Assembly: GCA_947683625.1 (NCBI GenBank)
Contig: CANTUR010000002.1
Span: 5,488,501-5,552,500 of the forward strand
From: Mallotus nudiflorus
Lineage: Eukaryota > Streptophyta > Magnoliopsida > Malpighiales > Euphorbiaceae
Direction of reading: 5' to 3'
Length of the DNA stretch: 64,000 nucleotides
Shown here: positions 24,739 through 36,135 of the stretch, piece after piece
How the letters are laid out: each line of letters begins with the position of its first letter
How positions within the stretch are numbered: position 1 is the first letter of the stretch
The notes under the pieces: generated by a model
What the model saw: the letters and a program-made list of their open reading frames with translations, nothing else
The model's database searches: none
Told to the model about the DNA's origin: nothing
Made by a program: the position numbers and the translations under genes

Positions 24739-24871
24739 TAAATAAATAATAATATACAATACTAAAATTAAATTACATACAATAATTATAATATATAAAA
24801 ATTTAAAATATTTATTAACACTACATATTTCAATATTTAATTTAATAATTTAAAAATATCGAGTTATAACA
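23850..24871 (-). mobile_element. Degenerate solo LTR of a Ty3/gypsy (chromovirus-like) element
   Basis: Read on the minus strand it begins TGTTATAACTCGATATTTTT, close to the start TGTAATATCCCGTGTTTTTA of the LTR at 57340. It ends GGGTTTGGATTGTGATCA, close to GGGTCGTGACA. Inside, TTCATTCAGTAAGGTCTGAC corresponds to TTCACTCAGTGAGGTCTGAC of that LTR. TTAAT abuts both ends (one T shared with the terminus on the left), consistent with a 5-bp target duplication. No internal retroelement region is next to it, so it is a solo LTR. It is much shorter than the 57340 copy, so it is a relative or has lost sequence. Confidence 0.68.
24700..24737. repeat. (TAA)n microsatellite
   Basis: About twelve uninterrupted ATA/TAA trinucleotides within the degenerate solo LTR. 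Confidence 0.95.
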
Positions 24872-25643
24872 TTAATCATTTCTATTATTTTTTTGGACAA
24901 CTTAAGCATTTCTATTATTATGAACTCTATTTATACATAAAAAATAAACTTCAAGTTCAAAAAAATATAAAGTAACTCTATAATTGATGGCTAGTGCGTT
25001 TCAAAAAATATAAAAGTTATAAAATAAACATGCATTTATAACTATAGTTAGAAATAGATCATGAAAAGAAATTAAATAACATGTGTTTCCAAATTATATT
25101 ACCAATCAGAATTTGCAAGCTCAATGAGAAAAAAAAGACATTTATTAATATTGGAGGGCCACAATATGAAATTATAATAAAAACAATACATACAAATTAC
25201 AAAAAAAAATTAGTAAAATTTATCACATAATATTTTTTTCAATTTTGTTGTCATTGGAACATACCTTTATGCAGTCACAATCAATCAAAGGATGTATTAC
25301 GTAGATTTAATCAAATATAAAAACTATAAACTCTCTTTGAAAATATTTTCAAGTGATGCAATTATGAAATAAAATACTTGTCTTTTATATACTTAATTTA
25401 ACCGTTAATTCTAATTCAAATAGGAATCCATAATCTAAATATAATTGTATTTAATATATCTAAACATTAATCCTAATTTAAATAGAAATCCTATAAAATA
25501 GAAGTTAACCTAATTAAAATAGGAAATAGACTTTCAATCAAATTAAAATTTTATTTTAATTAACTTAATATTACTTTTATTAGTAAATGACTAAATTATC
25601 CAATTTTTATATAATAATGACTAAATACTTCTTCATAATTTTA

Positions 25644-25681
<38 letters not shown>

Positions 25682-25832
25682 TATAATAAAAATATAATTA
25701 TAATATATTATAATAACACACACATATAATAATATAATTATAATATATTATTATAACACACACATACATTGAATGCACATGATGTATTAAATATGTAGAC
25801 ACATACATACATACACACACACACACATTTTA
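24872..25832. other. AT-rich intergenic DNA with (TA)n and (CA)n microsatellites
   Basis: No gene or transposon end is recognised up to the chromovirus LTR. A (TA)n run lies at 25644-25677. Two similar ATATAATTATAATATATTAT blocks, each followed by AACACACACATA, lie near 25692-25770, and (CA)n lies at about 25811-25826. The left end of the chromovirus LTR is blurred by these simple repeats. Confidence 0.6.
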
Positions 25833-28213
25833 TGTATATGACTAATACATAATATATCTATTAATGTCTAACTTTAAGTAACACATATCACACACAAAGA
25901 GAGCTTACAACATCAAGTAGCTCACATTTTTCCTTATTTATACATATTTTCCTTATTTTTCCTTATTTATACAATACACTAGTCTTAATACAAGATAACA
26001 AAATTCACTAGGCATGTCATGTTAAAAAACCTGAGGACGACCCCTTGCTAACCCACCTAACACAATGCTAATGCAACTAGTGTAAATGTTTCTTCAAGAC
26101 CGACTATAGTTCTTCTAATCTTGAAAAATAATTCAAAGGAGTGAGCCTATAACTCAATAAATGAATAATATAATATCCTATGAAACACAATACACTCAAG
26201 CATGTAATATTATCAATTACTAATCCATTCGATATTTAACTATGAACTTATAACATGCACATAATCATAGTAGCATAGTATTTTCTTTTGGACAACAATG
26301 AACTTGTGAATTACAAGTAAAATCAAAGCTTCTTTTCAATTATTCATGAATCCACATGTGCACACAAACTGCCATAATCTTGTACAAAATATTTTTTTAG
26401 AATTTTTACGACAATCAAGGGGATTTTATAATGCACACAATATTGCATCATTAATAAGTAGCATTGCGTTCTCATACTTATTCAACCATATTTCTTATAA
26501 TTACACATACATTAAGAGATCAATACACTATCACAACACTTTATTTATCCAATCATCAACTAAAAATATCACATACCACTTTATTAAGCAATTAACATCT
26601 CCATAATATATAAAAATACAATACTATCAACATGGTAGAATTGATAGTGCAAATTAAAAAATATACCAAAAATTCCACATTATAAATTTCAAAGCCATAT
26701 TCTTTAGATTAATAGCATTATAAGTCTAAATTAATTTTCAATTGATTTCTCAATATGTATAGAAGGAGAAACATAAAAACAATCCACTATGGTCAAGCTT
26801 TCAATAAAAACTAAGCTACAAAAAGAATAACCCAAATTTGTCATCAAAATAGCAAAATCAAGTTTTCTCTATTTCTATTAATTTGGTAATTCACATCTCA
26901 AAGTTTCTATAGGAATAAATGGCACCCCATTTGGAGTTAAAAAAAACTCAAGAAATGGATTAACTACGTTTTCTATTCTCACTTGAACATGACACCAAAA
27001 TTCAGCAAAACTCGTTCACATTTACAGTCTCATTTAAAAAAAATCAACCATCAACATAATAATTAACAATCGACATCTATCAATTAGAATACACATATTC
27101 TCCTTAACCAATCAGCTTAATAAAGACACTTATAATTATTTAGTTTAAGTATTATATTCACATAAAATATTAAGGTTATTCATTTATCTTTATTACTTCC
27201 TTGTTTTTGCTTGCATTTACTTGTGCGACAGCCTCATTCCCAATTGGTTTAGCTGAAATAAATCATAATTCACTTGTTTTAAAGAACAAAAAAAATAATG
27301 GAAACTCTTCTAGCATGATAACATCATTAAACTACCTAAGCATATGAGGCTACCAACTACAACAGATTTAATATGATGAATTTAAAATTTTTTTGAAAAT
27401 TCTATAAAATGAATTTCAAAATGAAACTTTCTAAATCATTTAACCATATATGTTTATAGTAACTTAGAATTGATTTAGTTTTAATTTGAGGTGTATAGAG
27501 AAAGAACTTTAAGAAATAATCTGACATACTCAAACCATCAATAGAAACAGAGTAATAAAATATTTAATCCTAAATAACCATCAAAATAATAGAATTACGT
27601 TTTCCCTATTTCTGTAAGTTTCATAATAGATATCTCAATATTTCTTTAGGCATAAATAACACTTAATTTGGAGTTACAAAACTCAAGTTATAGATTAAAA
27701 AATCTAATTATTCATACTTGGATTGAACTTTAAACTTCTGTTTCAGACTCAAGTTGTCGATTAGTGTGCTGCCTCTAACTCCTATTATTTCTAACACTAA
27801 TCTTCAATTCCAAAAGCTCTTTCTCTTTCTTTTTAGCAGCCTATTAATCTTCCTTATCTCCCTTTTCTTTTTTTCTTCTTTTTTGTTCTTCCTATTCTCT
27901 TTTAACTTTTTTCTCTCCTTTTTTTCTTTTTTCACCCAAAACTACTCATCAATCTCCCTCTCCTTTTCTACAACATTCTATCCCTTTCTTCTTTTAAAAA
28001 AAAATAACTAAACCAATTTAAGCCTTATATTTTTGTCATTAATCAATTTAAACCCTCAACTTTCTGATTCTTGTTATGGGCTTAATTGTAAATATTTTTA
28101 ATCTTCACCAATTTAATATTGGAATTAATATCACATATATCTCATGCATTTCTCATGTCTATATGATATACATGTTATGCAAATAAATGCAAATGCATTA
28201 GGTGGACATTACA
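25833..28213 (-). repeat. Chromovirus 3' LTR (left copy)
   Basis: Matches 51063-53390 along its length, for example CTAATGCAACTAGTG, ACTATAGTTCTTCTAATC, TATGATATACATGTTATGCA. Its right end GGTGGACATTACA (LTR start TGTAATGTCC on the minus strand) abuts the polypurine tract. The outer, left end is uncertain: similarity is clear from TATATGACTAATACAT (25835) rightwards but fades into CA/TA repeats before it. By eye the two copies differ at more than one site in ten. Contains a pyrimidine-rich stretch at 27820-28000. Confidence 0.75.
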
Positions 28214-28227
28214 TTTCTCCCCACCTT
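28214..28227 (-). promoter_or_regulatory. Polypurine tract of the chromovirus
   Basis: Minus strand AAGGTGGGGAGAAA directly precedes the LTR start TGTAATGTCC. This is the expected plus-strand priming site at the 3' end of the internal region. Confidence 0.7.
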
Positions 28228-29590
28228 AAGGAATTTCATCCCCGAAATTATATGTGACTCACCAATCTTAGGAAATAGATAAGGGTATTAAACTCTCATA
28301 ACCTTTTCCAACTCCCTTGTAGCTTTTTTTGGTGAATGCTGACTCCGCTTAACCTTTACTATTAGAGTTTCTTTATTATGTAACTTATTTACTTATCTAT
28401 CAAGAATTTCAACTAGTTCTTCTTTATAACTTAAATCTTATGTTAATTGTATTTCTGACTCTTGCACTATATGGCTAAGATCATACCTATATCTTCTTAA
28501 TATGAAAACATGGAACACATCATGTATCTAAGATAATTATTGTGGTAGTGCTAACCTATAAGCCAAAAGATCAACTCTTTCTAATATCTCATAAGGGCCA
28601 ATGTACTTAAGGCTCAGTTTTCTTGACTTGCCAAATTGTATAATGCCCTTCAATGGTAATATCTTAGGAACACTTTTTCATTTACATCATACACCATCTC
28701 TCTTTTATGCTTGTCCACATAACTCTTTTATTTGTCTTGTGCAGCCTTTAAGCACTTTTTGACACTTTAAATCTTGTCCACAATTTCTTGTATCAATTCA
28801 AGGCCTTTTAATTATTGCAACCCTTCTATATTCGAACAAATAGAACTTCTACATTTTTTGTCATATAGAGCTCATATAGAGTCATACCAATACTTAAATG
28901 ATAACTGTTATTATAAGCAAATTCAATTAATGCTAAGTGCCCATCCCAATTCCCTTTAAATTCAAGCATATAGGCTCTTCGTATATCTTCTAATGTTTGA
29001 ATTGTCCTTTATGATTATCTATCTGTCTGGATGTGGAATGATGTACTAAAATGTAACTTGGTTCCTAAAGCTCTTTGTTAACTTTTTAAAAAATGAGATG
29101 TAAACTACGGATCTCTATATGACACAATTAAAGTTGGCATACTATATAGTCTTACAATTTATAACACATATATTCTAAATAATTTTTCTAGTGAATCACT
29201 TTGTTGCATAGGTAGAAAATGAGCTAATTTGGTAAGTCAATCAATAATTACTCATATGACATCATGCTTCTTAAAGGTTTGAGGTAATCCAAGAACAAAG
29301 TCCATCATTATATTTTCCCATTTTCACTCTGGAATAGATATTGGATCAAGCTTATCAACCATTGCCTAATGTTCAGCTTTTACTTGTTAACGTGTCAAAC
29401 ATTTTGCTATACATTCAACTGTATCTTTCTTCATTATCGGCCATTAATAAAAAGATCGTAAATCCTTGTACATTTTAGTGCTGCTAGGATGCATTGCGTA
29501 CGATGCATAATGGGCTTCATTTAGAATTTGTTCTTTTAATTCCCTTATATTTAGAATATAAATACGTTCATTAATCAACATCTCATCGTG
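28228..29590 (-). pseudogene. Chromovirus integrase and chromodomain-like tail, decayed
   Basis: Conceptual minus-strand reading, broken by stops, shows a zinc-binding H2C2 region with HYASYAMHPSSTKMYKDL (both His) and CIAKC (Cys pair). Then comes MDFVLGLPQTF, which carries the first catalytic Asp in the family, a C-terminal GPF-like region (RYIGPFEILERIG), and a tail with EELVEILDKQV...IVKVKW. That tail corresponds to the chromodomain that targets these elements to heterochromatin. The final residues resemble the usual ...YPYLF ending of Tekay-type polyproteins. Many TAG/TGA stops make it a pseudogene. Confidence 0.75.
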
Positions 29591-29593
29591 CCT

Positions 29594-31290
29594 TTATACA
29601 AAATGTTCATTCATTTCTTGTTGCACCATATCCTTCATTTTTCTTAAATATGGATCACCCATATGCTTTTCTTGAATTTTACTCTCCAATAAAGGCTTGA
29701 CATGCATACTTGCAATAAATATATCATCCCAAAATACAAATTCTACATGCAACATTCTAAGCTCTACCAATGACCTTACTACATGATAAGTCATTCCAGC
29801 ACTTTTCTTAATAGTTTTCCTACTCAAAGCATCAATAACTTTGTTGGCTTTTCCTGAATGGTAATCTATGGTACAATTATAATCCTTTAATAACTCCATC
29901 CACTTTCTTTGTTTTAAATTCAACTCTTTTTATGTTGGGATATATTTTAGACTTTTATAGTTAGTGAAAATCTGAAATGTTTCTTCATATAAATAATGCT
30001 TTCATATTTTTAGAGCATATATAATTATTACCAATTCTAGGTCATGAGTCAAATAATTCAGTTCATCACTCCTTCACTGTCGAGAGGTAGAGGCCATGAC
30101 TTTTTATTTTGCATTAACATACACCCTAATCCCTACTATGATGTATTTGTAAAAATTACATATCTACCATTTCCTAATGGCAAGGTTAGAATCGATATAG
30201 AAATTAGTCTTTTCTTTAATTCTTTAAAACTTTCCTCACATTTAGCATCCCATTTAAACATTACATTCTTCTTTAGTAAGTTTGTTAATGGTTTAGCGAT
30301 AATTGAAAATCCTTCAACAAATCTCCTATAATATCCAACCAATCCTAGAAAACTCTATACCTTTGATACACTTTTAAGGGGTTCCTACTCTTTTATGGTT
30401 GCAATCTTTGAAGGAGTAGGTTGTATACCATTTTTAGAAATAATATGCCCCAAAAATGCAATCTCTTTTATCTAGAACTCACATTTACTAAATTTTGCAT
30501 AAAGCTATCTTTCCCTCAAAATTTGCAATACTATTCTCAAATGTTCTTTATGTTCTTCTCAAGTTTTAAAATAAATCAATATATCATTGATAAACACAAT
30601 GACAAAATCGATCAAGATACATCTAAAAGATTTTGTTCATTAAGGACATAAAAGCAACACACATATTTGTTAGTCCAAATGGCATCACAATAAATTCAAA
30701 ATGCTTATATTGTGTTCAAAATGCAATCTTTGGTATGTGTGCCTCTGTAATTCTCAATTGCCAATATCTCAACATTATTCAATTTTGGAAAATATAGTCA
30801 CTTCTTTTAACTGGTCTAAAAAGTTGTCAATCTGCGTCAAGAGATATTTGTTCTTTATAGTAACCCGATTTAACTACTTACAATTAATACACAATCTTAA
30901 ACTGCCATCCTTCTTCCTTATAAACAACACTGGAGCTCCTCATGGTGATGTACTTGGTCTAATAAATCCTTTTTTCAATAATTCTTCCAACTATTTTAAT
31001 TCTTTCAATTCTTAGGGTGTCATTCTATATGGTCCAATTTATATTGATGCTACCATTGGTATAGTTTTTGTCTCAAAGTCAATCTCTCGATATGGAGGTA
31101 AACCTAGTAGATCTTCTGGAAATACATCTGTATATTCCTTCACTACTGGAACACTCATTACTCTTAGACTAACTTTAGATACATCCACTACATTACCCAA
31201 ATAAGCTTTACACCCCTTTTTAATCAAATGAAAAGTGGTAGTAGCAGAAATTAAACAAGTTGGGACAATTTTTCTTTCACCCACAAAAAC
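29594..31290 (-). pseudogene. Chromovirus reverse transcriptase-RNase H, decayed
   Basis: In order on the minus strand: the RT approach segment YTDVFPEDLLGLPPYREIDF (31284-31039), GAPVLFIRKKDGSLRLCIN near 30900-30960, and the polymerase box near 30575-30610. The box reads FINDILIYFKT instead of the family's F-I-D-D, so one catalytic Asp is lost. The connection/RNase H start GYYRRFVEGFSIIAKPLTNL is at 30342-30136 and the RNase H end YNCTIDYHSGKANKVIDALS at 29923-29594. Frameshifts and stops separate these blocks. DNA synthesis by this copy would not be possible. Confidence 0.85.
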
Positions 31291-31299
31291 TATTTTTCT

Positions 31300-31700
31300 T
31301 TGTTATGAGGTCTTAATAGCCACTTCTTTTTTTTGGTAGTCTACTATAATATGATTTTTACATAGCCAATCCATTCCCAAAATAACATCAAATTCCTTAA
31401 GTTTTATCATAATTAGATTTACATGTGGTGTATTCCTATTTATTACAATAGGATAAGATTTGACAACCTTATCTATAATTACAGTACCCTTAGCCGACAT
31501 TAATACACAAATGTTATACCCCAAGGTTTCTATATTGCTATGGTTTTTAATACAAATTGATATGAAATAAATAAACATGTTGATCCTGGATTAATTAATA
31601 TATAAGCATTAAAACCATAGATAGAGATTGAACCGATCACAACATCATATACAGAAGGTGCTTCTTGTCTTATCACTTTATATACTCTAGCTTGGGGCAA
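31300..31700 (-). pseudogene. Chromovirus aspartic protease, decayed
   Basis: The segment at 31578-31303 contains IKLKEFDVILGMDWLCKNHI, the strongly conserved part following the active site in Tekay/Del proteases. The upstream active-site triplet is not clearly preserved. It lies between gag zinc-knuckle sequence and the RT approach segment, as expected for the polyprotein order. Confidence 0.75.
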
Positions 31701-31859
31701 TAATTGCTGAGGTTAGCCCATCTGTTTAGTATGTACCATGTTAGAACGTCCTCCTCATTCCATTCTTCCTCTACCTCTTCCTTTACTTGCTCTTCCTTGA
31801 GTTATATTTTCACCTATGCTACTTTGCCCTGTAATTTGACTCTCACTGGCTCGATTCTT

Positions 31860-32914
31860 ACTTTAAAAATCTTTAGCTATATGCTCTAGCTTACCACAAT
31901 AAAAGTAAACTACCTACCTTGGTCCCCAACATTCTCCACTATAAAACCTACCACATGTAGTACATGGTGCACTATGTCCTCGATTAATTGAAACACCTCT
32001 ATCACCTCTCTTACTCTCTACCCTACTTTGACTGTAACCACCTCATCCGCCTTTACTCAATGTTATTATGGTAGACCTACTCATACTTTGTTGGTTAACT
32101 TCTCTTTCATAATATCTACTCCCTTAAAACCCAGAACCTCTAAAAGAAAATGTCTTTTCCTTTTCTTTCTGAACCACCATACTCACTTATCACCTTTCTT
32201 TTCTTTGTTGACATTACATCTTTCTTAATCAAACACTCTTTCACCCTTAATGCAACTTCTAGTAAAGCATTGTAACTTGGTGGTGTTTTGCATCCTTTGT
32301 AGCCACTTCTTCCAATGCATACTTTGATAACCAAGAGAACTGCATCTCATACTTTGATACTATCACATTTCCCCATTCTAAACTCAAAAAATCCATTTTC
32401 TTTTTATCTCTATACATTGGTGGTATGTATTTATTTGCAAATTCCCTAAGGAAGTCATCCCAAGTCAAGGTCATAAGTCTATTTTTACTTCTTGGAATTA
32501 TATCCCACTAATCTAAGGCTGATTTCCTCAATAATGATACAATATATTTTACCTTTTGCTATGGTGTGCAATCTAGCCTATCCAACACCCTGTCTATTTC
32601 ATGTAATCATTCTTTTGCTACCTTAAATTCTACAACTCCTTATTTTCTTAGCCTGTCATAAGGTTTGTCTTTAGCCTTTATTTCTCTAACTTTTACCATT
32701 GGTTGCATTACTAGTTGTTAGACTGGCTGAGTGGCTACTAGATTAACTATTTATACCCTTGGCTATATAATTTGCTATAAAGACTTAAGAAATTGCTACA
32801 TTACATGTGGTAATTCCTGAGCTAGTGTGTTGGTGCAATTGTATGCCTAACTCCATGCATAGACTCAGACTCACTTAGGTTATTATCATCCTCAGTCAGA
32901 CCCTCCCTATTCAT
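31860..32914 (-). pseudogene. Chromovirus gag with zinc knuckle, decayed
   Basis: The ATG at 32914 opens MNREGLTEDDNNLSES, then a stop. Further on lies the capsid-like block LTWDDFLREFANKYIPPMYR and SKYEMQFSWLSKYALEE (32474-32259), typical of the retrotransposon gag family. Near 31980-31880 are CTTCGRFYSGEC and YFYCGKLEHIAK, remnants of CCHC nucleic-acid-binding knuckles. At least three stops interrupt the frame. The ATG is only 24 bp from the insertion point of the nested Tat element. Confidence 0.78.
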
Positions 32915-32938
32915 CTTATTCAAAAGACAAACACTTAG

Positions 32939-35140
32939 TGTAAGCACCCAATTTCAGGATGCATTGATATGCAGATATGATAGAGGATCCAATGATGACA
33001 ATTCATTATAAATATGTCTTTAGAATTTCAAATTTTAGGGCTAAATTGTAAAGTTTTTAAAGGACTTAATTGCAAAATCTTTTATTTCTTCTGTGGGTTA
33101 ATTTTAAAATAAAAGAAAGTTAAAGTTGAGGGGCTGAAGTGTAATTTCTTAATTGGAATTACATATTTTCGATCAAAAATGTTTAATTCTAATAGAAAAT
33201 ATGTAATTTTGATTTGGCTGGAGTGTAATTTCTCAATCATAATTACATATTTTTCGATAAAAAATGTGTAATTCTAATAAAAAATATGTAATTTCGATCA
33301 AAATTACATATTTCTGATTGAAAATATAAAATTTTGATCGGAATTGCACACCTTCGATCGAACTTTGACACAAATTTTTAAATTTTTTTAATTTTTGATT
33401 GGTTAAAAATTAATAAATAAAGATAAATAAGGTATTTATCATTTATTTTTTTTAAGGATAAAGAAGTTTTTATGTTGTAATTTGTTTATGAATTTGATTT
33501 TCTTGGATAACCACAGAGCAAAAAAGATTAGCCTTTTAAAAAGAAAACCTACACTAATTTTATAAAAGGCAATGGAGACTTTCAAAAAAAAAAAAAGGTT
33601 GGAGGTAGAGAAAAAAGATTCATAGAGAGAAACTTAAAAAAAAATACAGAGCATTTGCAAAGAAATTTTTTTTCTTTAGACGTTCTTTGAAAGCAAAAAG
33701 CAAATAAGCCTAGAAAGAAAGAAGATTTTCTACTAACTTTATTAAAAAACGGTGATCAAATCCCACTCTGAAGAGTAACAAAATAACATTTACATCTACA
33801 TCATATCTCTTTCTTCTCTTTCTTTTTTTTATTTCTTTCTTTTTTATTCTATTTTATTTATTTTCTTATTCATTCCGTTTTTAATAATTTATTTTGTTCT
33901 TTTTTTTTCTGCGTTTATTGTTGCTTTGGTGATGAGCAAAACATGAGGGAGATGTGACTGCACAATTTAAATCAATCGAAGGTCCATGGGATGCTATAAA
34001 TTTAAACATGAAGTTATTTCACATAGATTTTAGGTTTACTTATTTTTATTATTTTGTGTTTTTTATACTCTGTGTTTTATTTATTTTTATTGGATTTGTA
34101 TATAATTTTTATTTTTTACGTAGGTTGTAATAGCCTCGATAGTGGAACTTTCATTTAACTGTTCTTTAAAATTAATTAGTAAATTAGGGTTCATCTGGTA
34201 AACCTCAATTAAAATCAATGGTGGCTTTAGATTAATTTAGGTTGCATGTAAATAAAATTAGGGTTAAAAATCATCTTTCGAATTTTTTTGTATGTTTATA
34301 TGTTTGTTTGAGCTTTTATTTTTGTTTTATTCATTTTAGGCCCCAAGCCCACATTTAGGGTTCACTCACATTAAAAATAGGCCTATAAAATTGACTTAGA
34401 TTTTAAATTAATTTAAAATCCATTTAGACCTATTTAGGTTAAGTTAGACTTAGGTTCATTTTAGTTTTAATTAAAATTAATTTAGACATAGCTTAGCCCA
34501 TTTGAAGCATTCTTTTAAAATAAGTAGATTTAAGATTACTTTATTTAAAATCTAAAATTAATTAGAACTATGTCCACTAATTCAAACTCAATCCAATTGC
34601 CCATAAAATCAAGTAGACTTAGGCCCACTTTTTAGAATTAAAACAAATAGATTTTAGGCTAATTAATTAACTTAAAATATAGGCCCACCATTAGTTTTAT
34701 GTCATTTGTAAATAAAAATGTAGACTTAAATTAAATCAATATAGACTAGACTAATTTGAGGGCGTTGTGTTATATGGATGCATTTTTGGTATACTCTTTC
34801 ATAGCTAGTTGCCTTAGAGTTAAATGGATGCTAAATAGGGTTTAAATGAAATTGTATATAAATAGGGAATAACTTAATAATTGATAAAGTAATTCTAAAT
34901 TAATACAAGACTAAAAGAAGTTAGTATTCTTTATCCAAAATCCCTAGTTATGGTGCTAACTTTCTTTTAGAGAATTGAGTTACCACTACCTTCAATTTGT
35001 CCCAATTATTACCCTGGGTGGCAACTCCTCATCTCCACGTTATGTCTTTATGATACAGTAGAGTGTTCTCTAGAGCCTTGAGCTCAAACAGTGTCGCAAT
35101 TGCTAAAATCTTAGATGTGTGCTAAACCTCGCTGTTTGTA
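32939..35140 (+). repeat. Tat element 5' LTR (2202 bp)
   Basis: Starts TGTAAGCACCCAATTTC and ends GCTGTTTGTA (TTTACA in the 3' copy, so the terminal CA is mutated). The 5' part (33140-33370) is built of alternating words such as ATTACATATTTTCGATC, AAAAATGTGTAATTC and GATCGGAATT. These form local inverted and direct repeats in the presumed U3 promoter region. Poly-A-like and poly-T stretches follow. By eye it differs from the 3' LTR at roughly one position in ten. Confidence 0.88.
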
Positions 35141-35141
35141 G

Positions 35142-35159
35142 TGATGACTCTACTATGGA
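35142..35159 (+). promoter_or_regulatory. Tat element tRNA primer-binding site
   Basis: TGATGACTCTACTATGGA, directly after the 5' LTR, is a decayed form of TGGCGACTCTGCTGGGGA, used by Ogre/Tat elements and complementary to the 3' end of a tRNA-Arg. Confidence 0.7.
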
Positions 35160-36135
35160 TAAGAGATATTGATTCTACTTGTGTTCTTTAGAATCATTTT
35201 ATTAATTATTATTTTATTCTTGCATTCATTATGCATGTCCTTATTAATCGATGGCATTGGTTTATGATTCTATGATTCCACTAGCTTTATGGGATTATAG
35301 ATTAGCTAACCATTACTCTTAGCCTTAACTCGGTCTAAGAGAGATTATAGGCCTCATCTGACCAGAGTCTATAACCCAAGTCCTAAAGGGGGGGTAGTCT
35401 TCTCTCGAGTTTACAAAGGATGTTAGGCCCCTCTAACCTTGGCTTATAACTCAAGTCTTAAAAGAGGGCATCTTGCTAAGAGGACTTTAACTTTTCCACC
35501 GGACTCAACTTATATAGTGGCCTAGTAACTTTCCCTAGGATTACCTAAATTGTTTGTGAATGTTGCCATGAGGTATTTCTATCTATAAAGGCCAAAAACC
35601 ATACATTGGAGGCCCATTTGGGTTAATAAAGATTGGGCTAATCTTTTATACTTAGAAATGTTGTTTCTATGCTTTATTACTTTGAGAGATTTGGCATGCA
35701 CGTCAGTTTTTAATATTCCTTGTTAATATTAAGGCAAAGACCAAAAATCCTAGGACAAACGACTCACCATTGAACTCGTGTGTAGGAGGAATAAGGTTGG
35801 AAGGATGTATGTTATACACTTGACTTGTTATTTGTATATTAGACTTGACTTGTTACTTGCTACTTATTGCATAGTACATGCATTATGCATACATGCATCA
35901 TATGTAGTTCATGCATTATACTAACAATTTTTATTTCAGCCATCATATATTCATCCGGGTCTTCCTGTGTTTAGAAATGGAAAGGTACTAGACTAGTGAA
36001 AATTAATTCAAGTCCAAAATCAATAACTAAAGACATCCTTAGAAGATTGGAAAAGTGTCTTATCAACCTGCTCTACCTAAAAGCTACACTAACTCTAATA
36101 AGTCAAATAGAAGAGATGGAACAACAATAACAACA
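35160..36135 (+). other. Tat element 5' untranslated leader
   Basis: About 1 kb between the primer site and the gag-like sequence. It has diverged direct repeats of the type ...TTATAGGCCTCATCTGACC / TTAGGCCCCTCTAACCTTGG around AACTCAAGTC.TAAA..GG (about 35330-35470). No coding frame recognised. Confidence 0.5.

Noticed and set aside
27754..28011. Phe/Ser-rich open frame
   Set aside because: Pyrimidine-rich part of the chromovirus LTR; the homologous part of the other LTR does not keep the frame.
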